From an uncultured Rubrobacteraceae bacterium (GTDB taxonomy: Bacteria; Actinomycetota; Rubrobacteria; Rubrobacterales; Rubrobacteraceae), in the NCBI GenBank assembly GCA_902805975.1, contig CADCUT010000113.1, positions 1 to 34,397 of the forward strand: DNA of 34,397 nt. Direction: 5' to 3'. Positions 21,520-28,559 of the stretch are shown one piece after another; within the stretch, counting starts at the first letter, position 1; each line of letters starts with the position of its first letter. The position numbers were made by a program, and so were the translations under genes. Below the pieces are notes generated by a model that was not told the origin of the DNA, searched no databases, and worked only from the letters and a program-made list of their open reading frames with translations.

Positions 21520-24417
21520 ATGCCGGGCAAAGCCGGGATCGAACCGGGCCTTCTGGACGAGCTGCTCGACCTCCCGACGCGGGAGCGACAGGCTCGATCT
21601 CTGCGCGACAAGGGGCTCCTAGACGCCGGCGGGCTCGGCCGGCTGCTGGACGCGGCCGAGGGGCTCTTGAACAGCGATCCCGGCAAGTCGCGACGGCTTG
21701 CTGGCCTCTGCGTCGATGTGGCGGACGAAGCCAGCGCGCCAGCCGCCCTTCCGAGGGCGAGCTATCTCATCGCGGGCACGCACAGCATGGGCGGGGATTT
21801 TGCCGAGGACTTGCGGTTCACCGAAGCCGCCTACAGGGGGTACCTCGACCTCGGCATGACCATGGAAGCCCTGCGCACCAGAGTAGGGAAGATGGTCGCG
21901 TTGTTCGAACTGGGGCGCTACGGGGAGGCGCTCGATACGGGCAACGCCGTCTTGAATGCTCTGGAGGGACGGGGGGAGATCGAGGCGTCACCCACGCAGC
22001 GGGAGGCCGATCTACTGACCGCGCTCGTGTACCAGAACCGGGGCACCTGCTACGCACACATGGGTCGTTACGACGAAGCGCTAGACGCTTTCGCGGTCGC
22101 CGAAGACCGCTACCGGGCCGTTCAAGCGATAGGACGTCTCGGTGAGATCACCGACAACCGCGGCATCGTCCTGCGCTACCTCGGTCGGGGCAACGAGGCC
22201 TTAGAAGCCCACGAGGCCGCCGCCGCGATCTTTGAGGACGCGAACCTCACCTTGTCCTACGCCCTGGCCCTGGGCAACATTGGGGAGACCTACTCGCAGC
22301 TTGGTAGCTACACCAGCAGCCTCGACGCGTTCGAGCGCGCCCGCCGCCTGTTGAGTTCGCTCGATGCCCCCGTAGACGAACACGACACGTTGCTCGGCAT
22401 AGCAAGCACGTACCTGGCGCTAAACCTGTACCCCGAAGCGTTGGCGGCCTACCGAGAAGCCAAAGGGCTGGTCGAGAACGACGATCTGCGATTCGAACGC
22501 GCCAGCGGTCTGTGGGCGATGGGGGCGACGCTGATCGCTTGCTCGCGGCTCGACGAGGCCGAAGAGGTGTTGGGCAAAGCCGCGGCCTCCTTTGCCGCGC
22601 TCAACAACACGCCGATGCTCTCTAGTGTGATGCTGGAGCAAGCTTCCCTGTTGGCGGAGCGCGGGAACCGGATGGAGGCCCTCGAGAAGGCGGGCCACGC
22701 GCTGGAGATCGTCTCCAGCGGCGATTGGCCCGTGCAGCAGATCTACGCCCGGCTTCGCCTCGCTGACCTATCGCTAGAGGTGGAAGATTCCGAGCCGCAT
22801 CTGCTCGCGGCCCAGCAGCTGGCCGACCGCCTGGCGTTGCCGCAACTGCGCTATCGCCTGAACGAACGTCTGGGCCACCTCCGAAGGCTGCAAGGTCGCA
22901 GCGATGAGGCGCGCGAGTTCCTCGAGAAGGCGGTGGACGAGATAGAGCGCCAGCGGGGCGCGGTCCTCCAGGACGCCATGCGCGTCTCTTTTCTGCGAGA
23001 CAAGACGGCCGCGTTCGCGGACCTCCTGCTCCTGCATCTCGACCGCCAGGACGACGGGGGCGCGATGGACGCCTTCGTCATTGCGGAACGGGCCAAGTCC
23101 CGCGCGCTGGTGGACCTGCTCACGGGCGTCGTTGCCGAGAACACGCCGGCGGCTTCCTCGGATTCGGGGCTGAGGGCACGTATTCAGACCCTGCGGGCGG
23201 ACCTCAACGGGGTCTACGGGGGGTTGCTCGGTGGCCTCGAAAACGACGAGCACCACGTGCCCGTCCGGGACCTGCACGAGCGGGCCGTCGAGTTGGAGCA
23301 GGAGATCGGCCGTCTGCGGCTGCAGGTCTCGGCCGTCGGCCGCAAGCCCGACCCGTTCGGAGAGCCCATGCTCCAGGACGAGATCCAGAACCAGCTCCCC
23401 CCGGACGTGCCGTTGCTCGCATACCACGTCGCCGAAGGCGAGGTTATGGCTTTTGTCTACGCGGGAGAACGTGTCCGGTTCGTGCGGCGCCTCAGTACGG
23501 CGGACAGGGTGCGGCGGCTCCTGCACAGGCTCGACATCCAGTGGGACCGTTTTCGTGCCGGTCGGGGGTTTACCCGGCGACACACGGCGACCCTCGAGCG
23601 GTCGGCCCGGCACGTGCTGGCCGCCCTCTACGCCGAGCTGGTGGCGCCACTCGAGACGCTTTTAGAGCAGGCCGCCACCGTCACCGGAGGAACGGGTGCC
23701 GTCCCGGAGCTCGCCATCTTGCCCCACGGCCCGCTGCACCGCGTGCCCTTCCATGCCCTGTTCGACGGTGACGGGTATATGGTCGAGCGGTTCGCAATCT
23801 CTTACGCTCCCAGCGCGACGGTGTACGCGCTGTGCCAGCAGCGGTCCCCTCTTAACTCGGGTCTGGCCCTGGTGTTTGGTGTGGAAGACCCCTCGATACC
23901 CGCCGCTACCATCGAGGCACGCGCCGTCTCGGAGCGAATCATCGGCGCCGAGGTGCGTCTGGGCGAAGAGGCTACCGTGGCAACTCTGCAAGAAGATGCG
24001 CCGCGCTGCGAAGTGCTGCACCTCGCCTGCCACGGCCTGTTCCGTGCGGACAACCCCATGTTCTCGTCGCTCAAGCTGGGCGACGGCTGGCTTACCGCCG
24101 CCGACGCGTTGAGCCTGGACCTCCCGGGCATGCTGGTGACCCTCAGCGCCTGCGAGTCGGGACGCGGGGAGGTGATCGGCGGCGATGAAGTCCTCGGGCT
24201 CACCCGGGCTTTTCTCGGTGCCGGCGCGGCGACGCTGGTGGTCAGCCTGTGGGTGGTGCAGGACGAGACGACGGCGGCGTTGATGGAGACCTGGTACGGT
24301 CTCATGGACGATGGGACGGGGCGAGCCGCCGCCCTGCGTTCCGCGCAGCTGGCGGTCAAAGAGAGGAACCCGCATCCATACTACTGGGCGCCCTTCGTCT
24401 TGATCGGGAAGCGTTAG
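21520..24417 (+). CDS. TPR-CHAT protease-like protein
   Basis: 965 residues, cytosolic. The first two thirds is an array of TPR-like helical repeats (clear units near 165-205, 210-250, 255-290: NRGTCYAHMGRYDEALDAFAVAEDRY, NRGIVLRYLGRGNEALEAHEAAAAIF, NIGETYSQLGSYTSSLDAFERARRLL). A coiled linker and a CHAT domain (about 615-965) follow. The caspase-like dyad is intact: H838 in HLACHGLF and C878 in TLSACESG, with the C-terminal HPYYWAPFVLIG characteristic of CHAT. CHAT proteins are caspase/separase-like peptidases, some used in gasdermin or CRISPR-linked defence. Nine bases separate it from the preceding gene, so they share a transcript. TPRs would bind a partner or substrate; the neighbouring adaptor is the first candidate. 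Confidence 0.92.
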   Translation: MPGKAGIEPGLLDELLDLPTRERQARSLRDKGLLDAGGLGRLLDAAEGLLNSDPGKSRRLAGLCVDVADEASAPAALPRASYLIAGTHSMGGDFAEDLRFTEAAYRGYLDLGMTMEALRTRVGKMVALFELGRYGEALDTGNAVLNALEGRGEIEASPTQREADLLTALVYQNRGTCYAHMGRYDEALDAFAVAEDRYRAVQAIGRLGEITDNRGIVLRYLGRGNEALEAHEAAAAIFEDANLTLSYALALGNIGETYSQLGSYTSSLDAFERARRLLSSLDAPVDEHDTLLGIASTYLALNLYPEALAAYREAKGLVENDDLRFERASGLWAMGATLIACSRLDEAEEVLGKAAASFAALNNTPMLSSVMLEQASLLAERGNRMEALEKAGHALEIVSSGDWPVQQIYARLRLADLSLEVEDSEPHLLAAQQLADRLALPQLRYRLNERLGHLRRLQGRSDEAREFLEKAVDEIERQRGAVLQDAMRVSFLRDKTAAFADLLLLHLDRQDDGGAMDAFVIAERAKSRALVDLLTGVVAENTPAASSDSGLRARIQTLRADLNGVYGGLLGGLENDEHHVPVRDLHERAVELEQEIGRLRLQVSAVGRKPDPFGEPMLQDEIQNQLPPDVPLLAYHVAEGEVMAFVYAGERVRFVRRLSTADRVRRLLHRLDIQWDRFRAGRGFTRRHTATLERSARHVLAALYAELVAPLETLLEQAATVTGGTGAVPELAILPHGPLHRVPFHALFDGDGYMVERFAISYAPSATVYALCQQRSPLNSGLALVFGVEDPSIPAATIEARAVSERIIGAEVRLGEEATVATLQEDAPRCEVLHLACHGLFRADNPMFSSLKLGDGWLTAADALSLDLPGMLVTLSACESGRGEVIGGDEVLGLTRAFLGAGAATLVVSLWVVQDETTAALMETWYGLMDDGTGRAAALRSAQLAVKERNPHPYYWAPFVLIGKR

Positions 24418-24495
24418 CCCATTGCCGGGCTTCCGGCAGACGGGGCCTTTCGCGCCGTTCTCCCCCGTACGGTGCAAGAGGCGATAGACGGCCTA

Positions 24496-24547
24496 CGTTA
24501 GAACTCTCTAATCTTTCTATCATCGGGCTCTAACGGCGCACTACTAG
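24496..24547 (+). promoter_or_regulatory. CRTTAGA-N4-TCTMAY promoter of the subtilase gene
   Basis: CGTTAGA-N4-TCTAAT at 24496-24512, then TATCAT at 24518 and TCTAAC at 24529: TCTAAT, TATCAT and TCTAAC start at 24507, 24518 and 24529, an 11-bp period. A possible -10, TACTAG (24542-24547), follows seven bases after the last repeat, leaving a leader of about 45 bases before the GTG start. Confidence 0.72.
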
Positions 24548-24598
24548 TGTGAGGCGTGGAACACACGCTGGTCTTGCAGCGCTCCTTGGGAGGAACAA

Positions 24599-25984
24599 GT
24601 GGAGAATCTCATCCGACAGTCGAGAGGCCCGGCCGACGACGCGAGGCCAGCGCAGGGCCCGGTCCTGGTCGCGCTGGTGGCGGCGGCAGTGGCCGCGTTG
24701 CTGTGCCTCCCGCCCGCCGGTCCCGCAGCGGCGGCCGACGGCGACGACGACGATGGTGGCGAGGTCATCTCGCGGCAGGTCGTGGTCAAGCTCAAGCCCG
24801 GGACCAGCGTGGCCCGGTTCAACAAGAAGTTCGATACGCGGACTATCCAGAGGCTACCCGGCGGCGAGGAGATCTTCCTGCTAAAGACGCGCCGGGGGGT
24901 CGACCCGGCTAGGCTGGCGGCACGGATGCGCAAAGACTCGCGCGTGATCTACGCCGAGCCGAACTTCAAGGCGGGGTCTCCGGAGGGGAGCAAGTTCCAC
25001 AGGGCGCGTCCCGGCGGCACGCCTGATGTCACCACCTCCGACCTCGCGCTGTACGAGAGCCAGTACGCCGTCGACAACCTGAACCTGACGGAGGCGCACG
25101 CCACCAGCAGGGGCGCGGGCGTGGTGGTCGCGGTGATCGACACGGGCGTGCAGTCCGACCACGAAGTCTTAGACGGTAAGACGGCCGCAGGCTACGACTT
25201 TGTGGAGATGGACCGAAACCCCGACGATGTGGGCGACGACGAGGACAACGACCTCGACGGCGAAAAGGACGAGATGGTCGGCCACGGCACGCACGTGGCG
25301 GGCATCGTCGCGCTCGCGGCGCCGGATGCCAGAATCATGCCGATCCGGGCGCTGGATACGGAGGGTCGGGGCACCACCTTCGGGATCGCAAAGGCGATCC
25401 GGTACGCCACCCGCAACGGCGCCGACGTGGTGAACCTGAGCCTCGGCTCGTCCGGGGAGACTGAGCTTCTTGGGGACCTGATCGGGGACGACGATGACGA
25501 CGCGGGCGACACGGTCTTCGTGGCGGCCGCCGGCAACGACGGCACGGACGGCATCCAGTGCCCGCAGAACGGCTCGTGCAGCCCGCAGTTCCCGGCCGCC
25601 GAGGAGGGCGCGATAGCCGTGGCCTCCGTGGACGGCCAGAAGCGGAGGTCTGACTTCTCCAACTTTGGCGGATGGCTCACGGTCGCCGCCCCGGGCTCGG
25701 AGATCCACTCCCCGTTCCCGCCCGACGACTACGCCACGTGGAGCGGCACCTCGATGGCCACGCCGTTCGTGGCCGGGCAGGCCGCCCTCGTCAGCGCCGC
25801 AGCGCCAGGGGCGGACGCCTCCTGCGTCGCCGGGATCATCGAGACGACCGCCGATAGGACGGCGCTGGAGACCGCCAACCCGACCCTCATCGGCAAGCTC
25901 GGCAGCGGGCACGCCGACGCGGCGGCCAGCACGGACTACGCGGCAAACCAGCGGAACCCGTGCGCCGGCACGGGGGACGACTAG
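24599..25984 (+). CDS. Secreted subtilisin-like serine protease (S8)
   Basis: 461 residues. Signal peptide (hydrophobic 22-38, AAAA cleavage near 46), an Asp-rich segment, then an I9/fervidolysin-like propeptide (55-125, VVVKLKPGTSVARFNKKF to VIYAEPNF) and the S8 catalytic domain with D181 (VIDTG), H229 (GHGTHVAG), the oxyanion AAAGND and S385 (GTSMATP). Acidic loops (DDVGDDEDNDLDGEKDE; GDDDDDAGD) probably bind calcium. Four Cys in the mature part could form disulphides. No C-terminal anchor, so it should be released. GTG 24599 has GGGAGGAA upstream. It follows the CHAT gene but has its own boxed promoter (24496-24547); co-regulation of intracellular and extracellular proteases is inferred. 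Confidence 0.93.
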   Translation: MENLIRQSRGPADDARPAQGPVLVALVAAAVAALLCLPPAGPAAAADGDDDDGGEVISRQVVVKLKPGTSVARFNKKFDTRTIQRLPGGEEIFLLKTRRGVDPARLAARMRKDSRVIYAEPNFKAGSPEGSKFHRARPGGTPDVTTSDLALYESQYAVDNLNLTEAHATSRGAGVVVAVIDTGVQSDHEVLDGKTAAGYDFVEMDRNPDDVGDDEDNDLDGEKDEMVGHGTHVAGIVALAAPDARIMPIRALDTEGRGTTFGIAKAIRYATRNGADVVNLSLGSSGETELLGDLIGDDDDDAGDTVFVAAAGNDGTDGIQCPQNGSCSPQFPAAEEGAIAVASVDGQKRRSDFSNFGGWLTVAAPGSEIHSPFPPDDYATWSGTSMATPFVAGQAALVSAAAPGADASCVAGIIETTADRTALETANPTLIGKLGSGHADAAASTDYAANQRNPCAGTGDD

Positions 25985-25997
25985 AGATGACCCGCCG

Positions 25998-26014
25998 CAT
26001 TAGAAAGCTCTCAT
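25998..26014 (+). promoter_or_regulatory. CRTTAGA-N4-TCTMAY box upstream of the beta-repeat protein
   Basis: CATTAGA-N4-TCTCAT, same orientation to its gene as the other boxes, 112 bases before the start codon and 14 bases after the subtilase stop. Extra 11-bp half-sites seen elsewhere are not evident here. GAATAT at 26027-26032 is a possible -10. Confidence 0.6.
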
Positions 26015-26125
26015 AGGGCCGCGTTTGAATATCTTTCGGGGCGGGCTCGCGCACTTGTGGGGTGCAAGACAGGGAACTACCGGGGGCCGTCGGGGCCTTC
26101 GGGACTCGGAGAGAGGAGTGAGGGT

Positions 26126-26713
26126 ATGTCGAGCAGGGTCGTGTCGGTTTCGCTAACGGGGATGATGGCGCTGATGATGGGCCTCGCGGCGCTGCTTGTG
26201 GCGGCGCAGGCGGCGCAGGCCGAGGAGCGGGTGTGCCGGGGCACCATCGGCTCCACGACGGTGGATAACCTGCGGGTGCCGCAGGGCGCCTCGTGTCTGC
26301 TCAACGGGACGAAGGTCGAGGGGACGGTCAAGGTCGAGCGGAGCGCGACGCTCGTCGCAAACACCATCAGGGTCAAGGGCAACGTCCAGAGCGAAGGCTT
26401 CAAGAATATTACCCTCAGGAAGAACTCCGTGGTCGTCGGCAGCGTGCAGCTCGAGAACGGTCTCGAAGACGGCACGGGAAGGGTGCTGGGCTCCAGGATC
26501 AACGGTGACCTGCAGTACTTCTCCAACGAGGCGCGCATGGTCGCGCGGGGCAACACCCTCCTCGCCAACCTCCAGGCCAACCAGAACACCGGCGGGCTCG
26601 TCATAGAGGACAACAGGATCGCCGAGAACCTCCAGTGCCAGGCGAACAACCCGCCCCCGACCGGCGGCGGCAACACGGCGGGCGACAAGGAAGACCAGTG
26701 CGCCGCGCTCTAG
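26126..26713 (+). CDS. Secreted repetitive beta protein, unknown function
   Basis: 195 residues. Signal peptide 1-32 (hydrophobic LTGMMALMMGLAALLVAAQAAQA). The mature part has about seven short beta repeats with alternating charged/hydrophobic pattern (VEGTVKVERSATLVANTIRVKGNVQSEGF, KNITLRKNSVVVGSVQLENGL, NRIAENLQCQ), as in right-handed beta-helices and bactofilin-like polymer proteins; the turn residues N and G recur. Four Cys, and a Pro/Gly/Thr-rich end. No catalytic motif. ATG 26126 has GAGAGGAG and GAGGG upstream. It lies after the subtilase, has its own copy of the cluster box, and could be a cell-surface or matrix protein that the protease processes; that is inference. Confidence 0.82.
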   Translation: MSSRVVSVSLTGMMALMMGLAALLVAAQAAQAEERVCRGTIGSTTVDNLRVPQGASCLLNGTKVEGTVKVERSATLVANTIRVKGNVQSEGFKNITLRKNSVVVGSVQLENGLEDGTGRVLGSRINGDLQYFSNEARMVARGNTLLANLQANQNTGGLVIEDNRIAENLQCQANNPPPTGGGNTAGDKEDQCAAL

Positions 26714-26873
26714 GCCAGCCTCGGACCACGAACGCCGCCCCGGCGTCTTCGATGTCTTGCAGAGGGTGACCGGCCCTGGAACCGCGCGCCTCCCCGTCGC
26801 CCGCGTCCAGGAGCGGCGGGAGACGTTCCTGCGCCAGACGGCGGTCCGGGTAGAGCGGAACTACCTGCGATAA
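26714..26873 (+). other. Open stretch resembling a gene remnant
   Basis: One plus-strand frame is open through the end of the previous gene and ends in TAA at 26871-26873, coding in its last part for TARLPVARVQERRETFLRQ. It looks protein-like (helical, Arg-rich) but has no start codon with a ribosome site and no recognised family. It could be a decayed C-terminus or a small unrecognised ORF; I make no functional claim. Confidence 0.3.
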
Positions 26874-26894
26874 GCGCCGCTGAGCCTGGCGTCC

Positions 26895-27170
26895 CTACGC
26901 CTCCGCGGTGGTCGGGTCTATGACCGAGCGGACCTCGGAGACCTTGTTGGCCGGGAAGCCTCCCTGCTCGGCGTGCTGGCGGACCATATCCTCGTTCGGG
27001 GCGATGTAGGTACAGTAGATCTTGTCGTCCGTCACCTGGCTCTGGACCCACTGTATCTGCGGCCCCATGTCGTTGAGCACGTTGCAGGAGTTCTGCGAGA
27101 GGTCCCGCAGGTCCTCCGCCGACATGCTCCCCGCACCCGGAACCTCGCGTTCGATCACGTACTTGGGCAT
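26895..27170 (-). CDS. DUF4242 (SCO4226-type nickel-binding) protein
   Basis: 91-residue single ferredoxin-like domain: MPKYVIEREVPGAG at the start, helix LRDLSQNSCNVLNDMG, strand WVQSQVTDDKIYCTYIAPNEDMVRQHAEQGGFPANKVSEV. This matches DUF4242, whose structurally studied member SCO4226 of Streptomyces coelicolor binds nickel and dimerises. Cys29 and Cys53 (approx.) and His are the likely metal-side residues. ATG 27170 has GAGGAGG six bases upstream. It lies downstream of a nickel/cobalt transporter gene but past a strong hairpin (27225-27252), so expression may be separate. The link to nickel is inferred from family and neighbour. Confidence 0.82.
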   Translation of the reverse strand: MPKYVIEREVPGAGSMSAEDLRDLSQNSCNVLNDMGPQIQWVQSQVTDDKIYCTYIAPNEDMVRQHAEQGGFPANKVSEVRSVIDPTTAEA

Positions 27171-27224
27171 TGCGTCCTCCTCTTCCCGGACCTTGCGGTC
27201 CTATCGTTTGCCAACGACACAACG

Positions 27225-27252
27225 GTAGGGGCGCTTCGCGAAGCGCCCCTAC
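27225..27252 (-). terminator. Terminator hairpin of the transporter gene
   Basis: A perfect 28-bp palindrome (GGGGCGCTTCG with its complement at the centre) touching the stop codon of the transporter. No T-tract follows on the minus strand. It separates the long operon from the DUF4242 gene. Confidence 0.65.
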
Positions 27253-28007
27253 TAGAACGGGTACGCCACTATCCCCAGAGCCCCGAGCGCGTACCACGCC
27301 CCGAACGCCACGCCGAGCACGCCGAGCACCGGCGCGACCCTCTCGAAGTTCCTGCCGAGCGGCCCGCCGGCTATGGCGAGGCCGAAAGCGGTGGAGAGCA
27401 GCGCCATCGAGACGGCTGTGCCGGCGGCGAAGAGCAGCAGCGCGCCCGCGGCCTGGGCCTTGTCCGAGATGGTTGAGAGCAGCAGCAGCGTGAGCCCGCC
27501 AGAGCCCCCGACGCCGTGCACGAGCCCTACCCCGTAGGCGCCGAGGGGGGTGCGCCTCTTGTGGGCGTGGGCGTGGGCCTCTTCGGCTTCACCCGCGTGG
27601 GAGTGGACGTGGCGGTGCGGCTCGCCGCCGTGGGAGTGGGCGTGGACGTGAAAGAGGCCGCGCCGCCAGCGCATGAGCAGCCTCACGGCCAAAAGGATTA
27701 TTATCGCCCCGATCAGGGTCTCCGCGGCCTGCTGGACGGCCTCCGGCAGGTAGCGGTTAAAGAGGACCAGCGGGAGCCCGATCAGCACGAGCGTCGTCCC
27801 GTGCCCGGCGCCCCACAAGAGGCCCATGAAGCCAGCTTTCCTGACCTTAGCGAGGTCCTCTTCCGAGGCTATGAGCGTCGTCACCGCCGCCAGGTGGTCG
27901 GGGTCCGAGGCGTGGCGCAGCCCGAGCAGGACGCTTATCAGCAGGATCACGCCCAGGCTCGCCGGGCCGTGCATGAAGCCTTCGAGCCAGCCATCCAGAG
28001 CCGCCAC
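27252..28007 (-). CDS. Nickel/cobalt transporter (NiCoT/HoxN-like)
   Basis: 251-residue membrane protein with six to eight helices. The signature RHASDPDHLAAV (31-42) fits the HxxxDH motif of the NiCoT superfamily. A His-rich cytoplasmic or periplasmic loop lies at 120-149 (HVHAHSHGG, HRHVHSHAGE, AHAHAHK), suited to metal capture. A second conserved segment GLVHGVGGSGGL follows. Expected to import or export Ni2+ or Co2+; direction cannot be told from sequence. GTG 28007 has AGGAG seven bases upstream and starts nine bases after the Nudix stop, so it is the last gene of the alcohol dehydrogenase operon before the terminator. Confidence 0.87.
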   Translation of the reverse strand: MAALDGWLEGFMHGPASLGVILLISVLLGLRHASDPDHLAAVTTLIASEEDLAKVRKAGFMGLLWGAGHGTTLVLIGLPLVLFNRYLPEAVQQAAETLIGAIIILLAVRLLMRWRRGLFHVHAHSHGGEPHRHVHSHAGEAEEAHAHAHKRRTPLGAYGVGLVHGVGGSGGLTLLLLSTISDKAQAAGALLLFAAGTAVSMALLSTAFGLAIAGGPLGRNFERVAPVLGVLGVAFGAWYALGALGIVAYPF

Positions 28008-28016
28008 CCGCTTCTC

Positions 28017-28559
28017 CTAATCTCTCTGTGTCAGGGCCGCCCGCACGAACCCGCGGTCGTGTTCCCAGGCGAAGTCTACGCCGTCCACCTCTCCCGCGCC
28101 GATCCAGAGCGCCTCGGCCACGTCGTCGGCAGGGTCCGGCGTGCCCTCGAGAATGCGCGCCCTGAACCCGATCGCCAGCGCCCACACGCCCTCGGGGCCG
28201 TAGGTGTGGGGGGCGAGGAGCACCGGCGTCGGGTCTACCTCGATCTCCATCCCGAGCTCCTCCCTGACCTCCCGCTTGAGGCCCTCCACCGGATGCTCCC
28301 CGACCTCCAGGAAACCGCCGGGCACGTCTACCTTGCCCCTGTATGGCTCGCGCGCCCGCACGGTGACGAGCGCCCTATCGCCGCTCAGGATCGCGGCCCC
28401 CACGGCCGGCGCCGGGTTCCGGTACCACGACCGGCGGCACAGCGGACACGTAACACCCCCGCTCGGGCGCGGGATTTCGAGCCGCGTCCCGTCCGCGGGA
28501 CAGAAGCGGAAGGGCTCGGTCGGGGTGAAGGAGACGTTCCCCGTTTTCTCCGCGCTCAC
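28017..28559 (-). CDS. Nudix hydrolase with partial zinc ribbon (NudC-like)
   Basis: 180 residues. N-terminal zinc-ribbon-like part FCPADGT and TCPLCRRSW has three Cys (C20, C38, C41); the usual second Cys of the first knuckle is missing, so metal binding is doubtful. The Nudix box is intact at 82-104 (GFLEVGE-x7-REVREELGM), with the EE pair for Mg2+. The layout is that of NADH or ADP-ribose pyrophosphatases. The start is GTG 28559, overlapping the TGA of the VWA gene (GTGA), so the two are translated together. In Bacillus methanolicus a Nudix protein (ACT) activates the NAD-dependent methanol dehydrogenase; the presence here beside an iron alcohol dehydrogenase makes a similar role possible, not shown. 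Confidence 0.85.
   Translation of the reverse strand: MSAEKTGNVSFTPTEPFRFCPADGTRLEIPRPSGGVTCPLCRRSWYRNPAPAVGAAILSGDRALVTVRAREPYRGKVDVPGGFLEVGEHPVEGLKREVREELGMEIEVDPTPVLLAPHTYGPEGVWALAIGFRARILEGTPDPADDVAEALWIGAGEVDGVDFAWEHDRGFVRAALTQRD

Noticed and set aside
26710-27297. 195-codon frame overlapping DUF4242
   Set aside because: It is an out-of-phase reading of the DUF4242 region; the 91-residue frame has the ribosome site and family match.
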